Of a stretch of DNA of 34,082 bases, positions 17,016-23,687 are shown piece after piece. Made by a program: the position numbers and the translations under genes. Source of the stretch: DATKRB01 sp036501425 (lineage in GTDB: Bacteria; Actinomycetota; Acidimicrobiia; Acidimicrobiales; RAAP-2). The notes below the pieces were generated by a model that was given only the letters and a program-made list of their open reading frames with translations, ran no database searches and was not told where the DNA came from. The stretch covers positions 1-34,082 of the forward strand of contig DASYAI010000029.1 of the NCBI GenBank assembly GCA_036501425.1, given 5' to 3'. The stretch's first letter is position 1; each line of letters begins with the position of its first letter.

Positions 17016-17364
17016 GTCACCCGATGCCTCCGAGCACGCGTCGACGCGCCTCTTGTGGATTCCCAGTGTGCACCGGGGTCCGGCGCCGGCCGAGGTGGCT
17101 GACCGTACCGGCGTCTTCGTGCTGGCTCCCCCGCCGGCCATGGCTGGGCGCGGTGCCGGCGGGTCCCGCAATCGGCGCCGGTGCCGGCGGGTTCCGCAAG
17201 CGGCGCCGGTGCCGGGGTGGCGCAATCGCCGCGTTGCCGGGGGTGCCGCAATCGCCGCCGGTGCCGGCGGTGCGGCAATCGGGGTGTCGCCTGCCGGGGC
17301 CGGTGGCGGTGCTCCCCATGCGCCGGACGTCGCGGCAGCGGCGCGATCATGACCAGGGGGTTCG
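17016..17364. other. Repeat-rich divergent intergenic region
   Basis: This 349-base region separates FtsX paralog 1 (-) from a small plus-strand gene. Most of its right half is the minisatellite at 17153-17287. Several frames are open on both strands because of base composition, but none has a protein-like sequence. No other feature was seen. Confidence 0.6.
17153..17287. repeat. 25-28-bp imperfect minisatellite, five copies
   Basis: Five head-to-tail units begin at 17153 (28 bp), 17181 (28), 17209 (27), 17236 (25) and 17261 (27). The shared core is GCCGGCGG followed by CCGCAATCGSCGCCG. Units 1 and 2 differ at only two positions; the others have small indels, some not multiples of three. The array ends about 138 bases upstream of the FtsX paralog 1 start. 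Confidence 0.8.
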
Positions 17365-17658
17365 ATGGACCAACAGCGAGCAATCCGGATTCCGGTCGCT
17401 CTGGTGGAGCGGCACGTGCGGGTCGCTCACGACCTCCTGCAGGTTGGCAGTGTCTGCCAGCGGGAACCGGCCGAGGTCGCCCTGGGATTGGCTCGCATCG
17501 TGACCGCGGCCATGGCCAGCGACGTCGACGTCCGGCGGGCCGTCTTCGACCAGTTGGTCGCCGTGGTGCCCTTGGCCGAGCTTGGCGCCCACCTCGACGC
17601 CGGTGACCTCGAATCGGTGATGGTGCGGTACTTCCCCGGCGGCTTCGCCGTCGCCTAA
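17365..17658 (+). CDS. Hypothetical protein, 97 residues
   Basis: Small soluble-looking protein starting at ATG 17365, with AGGGGG about 6 bases upstream. It begins MDQQRAIRIPVALVERHVRV and is largely alpha-helical in character (VAHDLLQVG, EVALGLARIVTAAMA, VFDQLVAVVPLAELGAHL). It ends VRYFPGGFAVA. No known domain is recognised and no membrane segment is certain. Third codon positions are strongly G/C. It is convergent with the SpoIIE gene, 34 bases away. Function unknown. Confidence 0.65.
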   Translation: MDQQRAIRIPVALVERHVRVAHDLLQVGSVCQREPAEVALGLARIVTAAMASDVDVRRAVFDQLVAVVPLAELGAHLDAGDLESVMVRYFPGGFAVA

Positions 17659-17692
17659 GGGGCCGGGGACCTGCCGCCGGCTCGCCCCGAGC

Positions 17693-19267
17693 TCACCGTC
17701 GCCACCGGATGCCGAGCAGCGCGGCGTCGTCCTCCGACCCGCGGGGGATGAGCCGGGCCACGACGTGATCGAGCAGGTCGTCGAGCGATTGGTCGGCCTC
17801 GCGGGCGGCGTCTTGCAACCGGCCCAGCCCCAGCTGGAGGTCCTCACCCCGCCGCTCGACCAGGCCGTCGGTGAACATCAGCAGCGTCGCCCCGGCGGGC
17901 ACGGTCACCACCGTCTGGCCGTAGCGGCGATCCGCTTCCACTCCGATCGGCACCTCGGCCCCGATCCGGAGGAACTCGGCCGACGACGGCCCGACCAGCA
18001 GGGGCGGGAAGTGCCCGGCGTTGGCGATAGTCACCTGGTGGCCGACCACGTCGGCGATCCCGCACACCACGGTGGCGAAGTGGCCGTCGCGGCCGAGGCT
18101 CACCAGCTGGGCCAGCTTGGACAGGACCTCCGCGGGCGGATCGCCCTGGGTCGCGTAGGCCCGGATGGCGAAGTGCAACGACGCCATCACCTTCGCCGCG
18201 TCGAGGCCCCGACCCGACACATCGCCCACGGCGAAGAAGACCCGCTCGTCGGCCAGGGGGACGAGGTCGCACCAGTCGCCGCCGACATCGAGGCCGGCGG
18301 CCCCGGCGATGTACCGCTTCTTCGCCACCAGCCCGGGCACCTCGGGCAGCTCTTCGGGCAGGATGGAGCGCTGGAGCTCCTCGGCGATGCCCCGCTGCTC
18401 GCCGTAGAGGCGCCGGTTCTCCGCCGCCAGCAGCTCGGCCAGGTTCCGGCGCCGGTCCAGGCGCTCGGCCGCCGCGGCCGCCGCCACGGTCACCAGCACC
18501 CCGGCGACGGCGAGCAGCCAGGGCAGCTGGCCCGACAGCCCGCCGGCGAGCGGCGCCCGGGCGGCGGCGATCAGGGTCAGCGCGCTGTCGCCGAACGGGA
18601 CGGTGACCCGCGAGGTGGGGGCCGAGGGCGGCACCGGGGCCGGGCTGGCGCCGATCAGGTCCGCCCGACGTTGGGCGGTGCCGAGGTAGATCGTGAAGTC
18701 GAGGTCCGAGAAGGCCGAGCCACTCGCCGCCCGTACCCGTCGACCGGAGAGCGCCCATTCGGCGTACACGACGTAGACCGGTGGGGAGGGTGGCGCCGAC
18801 AGCGCGAAGCCGATGTGCCGCGGCCGTTGCCCGAGCAGGTCGACCACGTCGAGGCCCGGCCCCCGGGCGCGCTGGAGGGCGGCGGTCAGTCGAGCGGGCT
18901 GGAGGCGGAGATCGGGCGCCGAGCCGACCAGGGTCACGAGCACCGGACCGCTGGCGGCCAACCGCCACAGCGACACCGAGTCGAACGAGCGACCTTGCGC
19001 CACCAGGGGTTCCACGTCGGCGGCAAATTTCTGCACGTCCCCGCCGGTCACGGCGGCGATGGAGGCGGCCGTGGCGAGCGGGCTGGATATGTCGGGGACC
19101 GCGGCACCCAGGGCGAGGCCCGCCTGGCGCGTCTGCAGAGCCAGCAACCGCTGCTCGTTGTGCTGGTCGGTGGTGTGGACGGCCCACACGAGCAGGCCCG
19201 TCCCTACGAGCCCGATCACCATCACCACCACCGAGACCGGTCGGAATTGGGGCCGCAGGGTACGCAT
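17693..19267 (-). CDS. Membrane SpoIIE-type PP2C phosphatase with extracytoplasmic sensor
   Basis: Regulatory Ser/Thr phosphatase of about 524 residues. An N-terminal TM (VSVVVMVIGLVGTGLLVWAV) and a second TM (LPWLLAVAGVLVTVAAAAAA) enclose an extracellular CHASE-like sensor of about 230 residues. A linker coiled coil (NLAELLAAENRRLYGEQRGI) follows. The phosphatase domain has the metal motifs GLDVGGDWCDL, FFAVGDVSGRGLDAAK, MFTDGLVERRG and SEDDAALLGI. Such enzymes dephosphorylate STAS antagonists and so release sigma factors. STAS genes at 6968 and 23067 are candidate substrates, but the link is inference. ATG 19267 has GAGGGG nine bases upstream; ATG 19285 is an alternative. Confidence 0.92.
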   Translation of the reverse strand: MRTLRPQFRPVSVVVMVIGLVGTGLLVWAVHTTDQHNEQRLLALQTRQAGLALGAAVPDISSPLATAASIAAVTGGDVQKFAADVEPLVAQGRSFDSVSLWRLAASGPVLVTLVGSAPDLRLQPARLTAALQRARGPGLDVVDLLGQRPRHIGFALSAPPSPPVYVVYAEWALSGRRVRAASGSAFSDLDFTIYLGTAQRRADLIGASPAPVPPSAPTSRVTVPFGDSALTLIAAARAPLAGGLSGQLPWLLAVAGVLVTVAAAAAAERLDRRRNLAELLAAENRRLYGEQRGIAEELQRSILPEELPEVPGLVAKKRYIAGAAGLDVGGDWCDLVPLADERVFFAVGDVSGRGLDAAKVMASLHFAIRAYATQGDPPAEVLSKLAQLVSLGRDGHFATVVCGIADVVGHQVTIANAGHFPPLLVGPSSAEFLRIGAEVPIGVEADRRYGQTVVTVPAGATLLMFTDGLVERRGEDLQLGLGRLQDAAREADQSLDDLLDHVVARLIPRGSEDDAALLGIRWRR

Positions 19268-19386
19268 CGTCGCGGTCCCCCTCATGGCCGCCAAACGTAC
19301 TGGCCTCCGGGCGGGCACCGGGCCCGGGGGCTCACTGCGCCGAGGGGGCGGTGACCGACCACGACACCGATCACCGAGTGACCGGC

Positions 19387-19424
19387 GGAGGCTGCGATCA
19401 CCGCCCGCGGCGACCGCAGCCTCC
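19387..19424 (-). terminator. Hairpin downstream of hsp20
   Basis: GGAGGCTGCG (19387-19396) and CGCAGCCTCC (19415-19424) are perfect complements around 18 bases. It lies 37 bases past the hsp20 stop and before the SpoIIE start on the same strand, separating the two units. No T run follows. Confidence 0.5.
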
Positions 19425-19461
19425 CCGGGTCCACCACTGGCCCCACCGGGCCGGCTCGGCG

Positions 19462-19896
19462 TCAGGCCGACAGCGTCTCGTGCTCGGGCCGGGACGCCAC
19501 CTCGATGCGCCGAGGCTTGGCGTGCTCCGCCACCGGGATCACCACGGTGAGGACCCCGCGCTCGTACTCGGCTCGGATGTGCTCGGCATCGAGATTGGTG
19601 CCCAGCAACACCTGGCGAGCGAAGGTGCCATAGGGGCGCTCGCTGATCACCGGGTCGATCCCGTCGGCCGTCGGAGCAGCGGGGCGCTCCCCCCGCACCG
19701 TAAGGACGTTGTCCTCGACGGTCAGGTCGATCGACTCAGCGCTCACTCCGGGGAGATCCAACCGGATGAGGAAGGAGTCGTCCTTCCGATAGGCGTCCAT
19801 CGGCATGGTGAGCGAGTGGAGCCCGCCGTTCGTCCCCCACAACTGCTGGAACAGGCGGTCGGCCTCCCTGAACGGATCGCTTCGCACCAGAGCCAT
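19462..19896 (-). CDS. Small heat-shock protein, Hsp20 family
   Basis: ATP-independent chaperone of 144 residues that holds unfolding proteins. The N-terminus (MALVRSDPFREADRLFQQLW) is typical of actinobacterial Hsp20/Hsp18. The alpha-crystallin domain runs from MPMDAYRKDDSFLIRLDLPG through SIDLTVEDNVLTVRGERP to AEYERGVLTVVIPVAE, the A-x-x-x-x-GVL motif region. The tail carries PRRIEV, the IxV-type oligomer contact. A GGAGGTG site precedes ATG 19896; upstream in-frame ATGs at 19902 and 19911 overlap or precede that site and are less likely. A CIRCE operator lies 66 bases upstream, implying HrcA repression released by heat or misfolded protein. Confidence 0.95.
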   Translation of the reverse strand: MALVRSDPFREADRLFQQLWGTNGGLHSLTMPMDAYRKDDSFLIRLDLPGVSAESIDLTVEDNVLTVRGERPAAPTADGIDPVISERPYGTFARQVLLGTNLDAEHIRAEYERGVLTVVIPVAEHAKPRRIEVASRPEHETLSA

Positions 19897-19961
19897 GACC
19901 ATCACCTCCATGCGTTCACAATTCGACGTTCGCCCCCGTTTTCGGGCTGGCACCAGCTATT

Positions 19962-19988
19962 TTAGCACTCTCATGTTGAGAGTGCCAA
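19962..19988 (-). promoter_or_regulatory. CIRCE element (HrcA operator) for hsp20
   Basis: TTAGCACTC at 19962-19970, nine bases, then GAGTGCCAA at 19980-19988. This matches the CIRCE consensus TTAGCACTC-N9-GAGTGCTAA at 17 of 18 arm positions. It is 66 bases upstream of the hsp20 ATG, where HrcA would block transcription. HrcA itself is not encoded in the window. Confidence 0.93.
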
Positions 19989-20041
19989 CACCGACGTGCC
20001 TTGGAACCGGCCCGGGGTTCGGTCTCGCCGTTCTGTCGATC

Positions 20042-20245
20042 ATGGACCAGCATCTGCGGGCCAACCTCGACCTCGACGAGCTCGCCCAGGGCACCCGGAA
20101 GGCGCACGACCCGATCCGAGGTCCGATCTTCGAAGGTGACGTAGAAGGCGCTCACCGGGCGACGGCCGAGCACACCGACCACACCATGACCCTGGTCCGC
20201 CGGACGCACGCCGAACGGCTGGGCTCGATCGTCCGCTGGCTCTGA
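20042..20245 (+). pseudogene. Possible remnant of a GntR/FadR-family regulator (FCD end)
   Basis: Open frame with strong G/C at third positions (58 of 67 codons from ATG 20042). The sequence AHDPIRGPIFEGDVEGAHRA then TAEHTDH resembles the last helices of FCD domains, whose usual pattern is H-x2-I-x2-A-I-x2-G-D-x3-A and a later His. No helix-turn-helix or rest of the FCD domain precedes it; the frame upstream runs into the CIRCE region. It may be a truncated leftover or an independent 67-residue protein. The complementary strand is also open (19916-20209) but has weaker third-position bias. Confidence 0.38.
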
Positions 20246-20308
20246 CGCTCGTCTGGCTCACCGCCGATCGGAGCCGGGCCTCTTGGCCGAGAACCGGGCC
20301 GTGACCTT

Positions 20309-22861
20309 TTAGTCGGCTCGCAGGAGCGACGCGGTGGCGGTGCGAGCCGCCGCGCGTCCGGGCCACAGCGCGGCCAGATTGGCCAGGACCAGAGCCGCCG
20401 CTCCCACCGCGATCACCGCGACCACCGGGACCGTCGGGACCGGGACGGCATAGATTCCCCGCGCGAACAGCACCCAGAGCCAACGCCCTGCCACGATGCC
20501 GAGCGGGATGCCGACGAGCGCACCAACGATCCCGAACGAGGTGGACTGCACCGCAATGGCGGTCGAGATCTGCCGCCCGGTGAATCCCAGGGTCTTGAAC
20601 AACGCCAGCTCCCGTTCCCTGCGCCGCACCGACGCGACCAGGGTCAGGCCCAGCGCGACGACGGCCGCCGCGGCAAGGCTGCCGGCGAGCAGGACCGGGA
20701 TCGCACCCATTGACTGGTAGTTGACGATCTGGGCCGGCAGGAGGTCCGAAAAGACGAGCACCGTGTCCCCGGTCCCATCGCCCCCCGGGGCCGCCGCGAA
20801 GGCCCGGTCGCCCGCCCGGGCGATCCGGCCCATGTCCGCCCGGGCCACCGCCGGGCTCAGCCCGCTGCGCATCCGCACCAGCTCGAACTCCGGGCCGTCG
20901 AGGGTCGGGTCGGGGCTCGCCATCGCGGCCCGGAACGACGCCGGGACCACCCCGTTGGGCAACAGCGCTCCGGTGCCCATCGAAGTGTGGTCCCCCTCGG
21001 CGCTCGGGAAGCCGAGCGCGGGGAAGGTAGCGGTGCCGACGACGTGCAGCACCGTCGGCGCGATGTAGAGCGGTGCGTCCTTCGGGGTCCCGTAGCCGGC
21101 CGTCACCGTGCCACCGACGTGGGCGTGGAGTTGGGCCAGGGTGGCCGCGCCGAGCACGATCTGGTCGTCGGCCTCGGGTGCGTGCCCGCTCAAGATGGGG
21201 GGCACCACCGCCGAGCCAGCGGGCTCGAAGATCGCCGGAACCGAGCGCCCGTCGATCTGTGGATCGGCGGTCGACGCCTCCGAGAACGCCGCCACGTCTC
21301 GGTCGTGGCGCAGCAACGGCACCGTCTGGGGGGGGACGTCGGGACCGGTCTCGGAGAACAGGGCGTAACTCCAGTTCCACCCGTAGAGCGCCGGCCGGGA
21401 AACCAGGGTGGAGAGGCCGCTGCCGAAGGTCAGGGTGGTGACCACGACCGTGACGGCCAACGCCGTGCCGAAGAGGGCCGAACGCACCGGGGTCGCCCGG
21501 AGGGTATCGCCCGGCTCGAAGGCGAACCGGATCCCGGCGAGGGCGGCCGGCGGTAGCCCGGCCTCGGCCGCCACGTTGCCGAGCACGGGCCGACTCCTCC
21601 GGGACCGCTCCATCCGGGCCGGCGCCCGATGGGGAGCCGAGCGCAGCGCCAGCGCAACCGCCAGGCCCCCGAGCACGAAGAGGAGCGCGGCCACCCCGAC
21701 CCCCAGCACCGTCCAGTCGGCGGCAAACCCCCGGTAGGGATAGACCGAACGGACCGGTCCGACCGGCCCGACCGGCGAGAGCGCCACGGCCACGCCCCCC
21801 GCCAGCAGCGCACCGAGCAACACCGCCACTGCCACACTCGACAGGGCGTCGCCCAGCGTGGTGGCCGGGCCCGCCCCCATGGCGCGCAACACCTCGAGCT
21901 CGCTCTGGCCCCGGCGAAGTTGACGGCCGACGGCCTGCCCGCCCAGGACCAGGGCGACCAACGCAGCGATCAGCCCGAAGACGCCGAGCGCGATCGATGT
22001 CGGCTTGATGGCCTGGTCCGTACGGGCCGCTGCCTCCGACGTGACGTGGATCTGGTACTCGAGGTCCGAGGGCAGGATCCTCGCCAGCGCCTGCTCCACC
22101 CGGGTCACGTTGGCGTTCCCCTGGGTGGTCTGGACGCCGTAGTAGCTGGCGAACGAGGCGCCGGTACGAACCAGGTCGGCGGCGAACGCCGGGGTGAGGA
22201 GGGCGAACGTCGGGTACCGGTCCACCTGGTCCTCGACCACGTCGTCGCTGAACTTGACCAGCCCCACCAGCTTGTCCTCGATGAGGACCTTCGGCTTCAC
22301 GTGGCCCTCGGAGAAGCCGGCGGACTCTGCCTGGGGCAGCGTGTAGGCGCCGAAGGGAACGACCTGGCCGACATGCCAACCGGCCAGGCGGGCTCCGTCG
22401 GGTGTGGTCACGAATTCGTCCGCCCGCCCGGGGTCGGCCATCCGGCCCTGCAGCACCGCCGGACGGTCAATGTCGAAGCTCAGGCCGTCGACGCTGCCGA
22501 CGACCGTCAGGTCCGACAGGGTGGAGAGCCTCGGCTTGCCACCCCCACCGAGGGGCACGGCGTAACCCTCAGTCCACGCCTGGACCCGCTTGACCCCTCG
22601 AACGTGGCCGATCGCTCGGGTGAGGGCGGGCGAGTACCCCCCGGCGCCCGACGGGAAGATGGCCAGGGTCAGCTGGGAGGGATTGGTGCTCGCCAGGAAG
22701 GTCGAGAACGACGACTGGGTACGGCGGGCAGCGGCGACCGACGCCATGGCAAGACCGCCGGTGAGCCCTATCACCAGGACGACGGCAAGGCACCCGGGCC
22801 AACGACGTCGGAGGGTGGCGCCGAAGCGATACCGGACGGTGGGTCCGGCCCCCGGATCCAT
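20309..22861 (-). CDS. FtsX-like ABC permease, duplicated type (paralog 2)
   Basis: Membrane protein of about 850 residues with the same two-module FtsX layout as the gene at 14475. Shared landmarks include LTGGLAMASVAAARRTQSSF, FLASTNPS, a mid-protein SALFGTALAVTVVVTTLTFG, YGWNWSYAL, MGTGALLPNGVVP, VASVRRRERELALFKTLGF and the end RTATASLLRAD. ATG 22861 is preferred; GTG codons up to 22873 are possible. No ATPase gene is adjacent. The gene follows a STAS gene on the same strand across a 205-base leader that holds a pentanucleotide repeat and a palindrome. Function is unknown; MacB-like export or signalling to a cell-wall enzyme are both possible. Confidence 0.88.
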   Translation of the reverse strand: MDPGAGPTVRYRFGATLRRRWPGCLAVVLVIGLTGGLAMASVAAARRTQSSFSTFLASTNPSQLTLAIFPSGAGGYSPALTRAIGHVRGVKRVQAWTEGYAVPLGGGGKPRLSTLSDLTVVGSVDGLSFDIDRPAVLQGRMADPGRADEFVTTPDGARLAGWHVGQVVPFGAYTLPQAESAGFSEGHVKPKVLIEDKLVGLVKFSDDVVEDQVDRYPTFALLTPAFAADLVRTGASFASYYGVQTTQGNANVTRVEQALARILPSDLEYQIHVTSEAAARTDQAIKPTSIALGVFGLIAALVALVLGGQAVGRQLRRGQSELEVLRAMGAGPATTLGDALSSVAVAVLLGALLAGGVAVALSPVGPVGPVRSVYPYRGFAADWTVLGVGVAALLFVLGGLAVALALRSAPHRAPARMERSRRSRPVLGNVAAEAGLPPAALAGIRFAFEPGDTLRATPVRSALFGTALAVTVVVTTLTFGSGLSTLVSRPALYGWNWSYALFSETGPDVPPQTVPLLRHDRDVAAFSEASTADPQIDGRSVPAIFEPAGSAVVPPILSGHAPEADDQIVLGAATLAQLHAHVGGTVTAGYGTPKDAPLYIAPTVLHVVGTATFPALGFPSAEGDHTSMGTGALLPNGVVPASFRAAMASPDPTLDGPEFELVRMRSGLSPAVARADMGRIARAGDRAFAAAPGGDGTGDTVLVFSDLLPAQIVNYQSMGAIPVLLAGSLAAAAVVALGLTLVASVRRRERELALFKTLGFTGRQISTAIAVQSTSFGIVGALVGIPLGIVAGRWLWVLFARGIYAVPVPTVPVVAVIAVGAAALVLANLAALWPGRAAARTATASLLRAD

Positions 22862-22966
22862 CACGGGCACCACCGGCCCGCGGCTCGCTCGGGTGGAGGC
22901 CTGCGCACCCCTTCAACCTGGTCCGGCCCGAGCGCGCCGTCAACGGGGCCAGCCCCTGGCGCTCGG

Positions 22967-22980
22967 TCGTGCTAGCACGA
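22967..22980. promoter_or_regulatory. 14-bp perfect palindrome in the FtsX paralog 2 leader
   Basis: TCGTGCTAGCACGA is its own reverse complement. It sits 11 bases from the TCAGG array and about 105 bases upstream of the FtsX start. The shape and place suit a repressor operator, but the regulator is unknown. Confidence 0.4.
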
Positions 22981-22991
22981 GGACCGGTCGA

Positions 22992-23071
22992 TCAGGTCAG
23001 GTCAGGTCAGGTCAGGTCAGGTCAGGTCAGGTCAGGTCAGGTCAGGTCAGGTCAGGTCAGGTCAGGTCAGG
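22992..23071. repeat. (TCAGG)16 perfect pentanucleotide array
   Basis: Sixteen uninterrupted copies of TCAGG, 80 bases. On the minus strand the unit is CCTGA, which puts a TGA in every frame within 15 bases. One of these (23067-23069) is the stop codon of the STAS gene. The array therefore begins in the last codon region of that gene and fills the leader of the FtsX gene. Perfect arrays of this length usually vary in copy number by slippage. Confidence 0.97.
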
Positions 23072-23399
23072 TCGGCCCCGGACCGTCGGCCAGAACGTGC
23101 CCGAGCGAGCACCCGATGAGCCCGCGCCGCACCGACGGGCTGGCGTTGGCGACCACCAGTGAGCCCTCGGCGGCGATCAGCCGCTGGGCGGTCCGTACGA
23201 CGGGCTCCGTGCCGCGGTCATCGAAGCGGGTCGCGCCGGCCAGGTCCAGCACCACGGTGCCACCGCGCTCGGCGGCCGTCTCCAGTGCCCGACCGAGTAC
23301 CGGCACGCTGCCCAGGTCGACCTCACCGCTCACCACGACCCTCGTCGTGCGGCTCCGCTCGTCCCGGACCAGCTCGACGTGCAAGGGCGGCGGGGGCAC
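23067..23399 (-). CDS. STAS-domain protein lacking the phosphorylatable serine
   Basis: Protein of 110 residues from GTG 23399. The STAS core is visible as TRVVVSGEVDLGSVPVLGRA, TVVLDLAGATRFDDRGTEP and LIAAEGSLVVANASPSVRRG. Where antagonists have DSSG it has DDRG, so the usual serine is Asp, which could mimic the phosphorylated state or mean a different function. The stop codon is provided by the TCAGG array, so the last residues (GPGPT) abut the repeat. It is probably cotranscribed with FtsX paralog 2 downstream. Divergent small ORF begins at 23497. It could be a constitutively 'phosphorylated' decoy; that is inference. Confidence 0.8.
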   Translation of the reverse strand: MPPPPLHVELVRDERSRTTRVVVSGEVDLGSVPVLGRALETAAERGGTVVLDLAGATRFDDRGTEPVVRTAQRLIAAEGSLVVANASPSVRRGLIGCSLGHVLADGPGPT

Positions 23400-23496
23400 C
23401 GTTGGTCCTTACCCCACGTGCGCCACTGCCACCCACCCGACGAGCGAGCTCCGGCGCCCCACTAGCATTCGTGGTGGATCGCCTTGGGGAGGCTGG

Positions 23497-23676
23497 ATGG
23501 GCCAAAAACGAGCGGCGCGGCACCCCACCGCCCCCGGGGTGAGACCGACGACGCGGCCCATGGGGGCTCGCATCTCCCTCCGGCCCGAGCCAGAAGAGGT
23601 CACCGCGGCGGGGCATTCCGTCGACCAGACCCTCGCTTCCTGGCAGGCGCCCTGGTTCGACCCGAAGGACGGGTAG
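23497..23676 (+). CDS. Small hypothetical protein upstream of LigD
   Basis: 59-residue ORF with GGGGAGG five bases before ATG 23497. It begins MGQKRAARHPTAPGVRPTTR and ends SWQAPWFDPKDG. Third codon positions are mostly G/C. The stop is 11 bases before the LigD-type gene, so they form one transcript. ATG 23562 is an alternative start. No domain recognised. A role with the repair protein is only suggested by position. Confidence 0.5.
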   Translation: MGQKRAARHPTAPGVRPTTRPMGARISLRPEPEEVTAAGHSVDQTLASWQAPWFDPKDG

Positions 23677-23687
23677 GCGGTCGGCTC

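Noticed and set aside
17153..17287. CRISPR or coding repeat
   Set aside because: Head-to-tail units without spacers, with indels that break all frames.
19916..20209. Minus-strand 97-residue ORF upstream of hsp20
   Set aside because: It runs through the CIRCE element and has weaker third-position bias than the opposite strand.
22992..23071. CRISPR array
   Set aside because: Units are 5 bp with no spacers.
22590..23162. Plus-strand frames reading through the TCAGG array as an SGQVR repeat protein
   Set aside because: The repeat is open in plus frames by chance; flanking sequence is not protein-like and lies opposite the FtsX gene and its leader.
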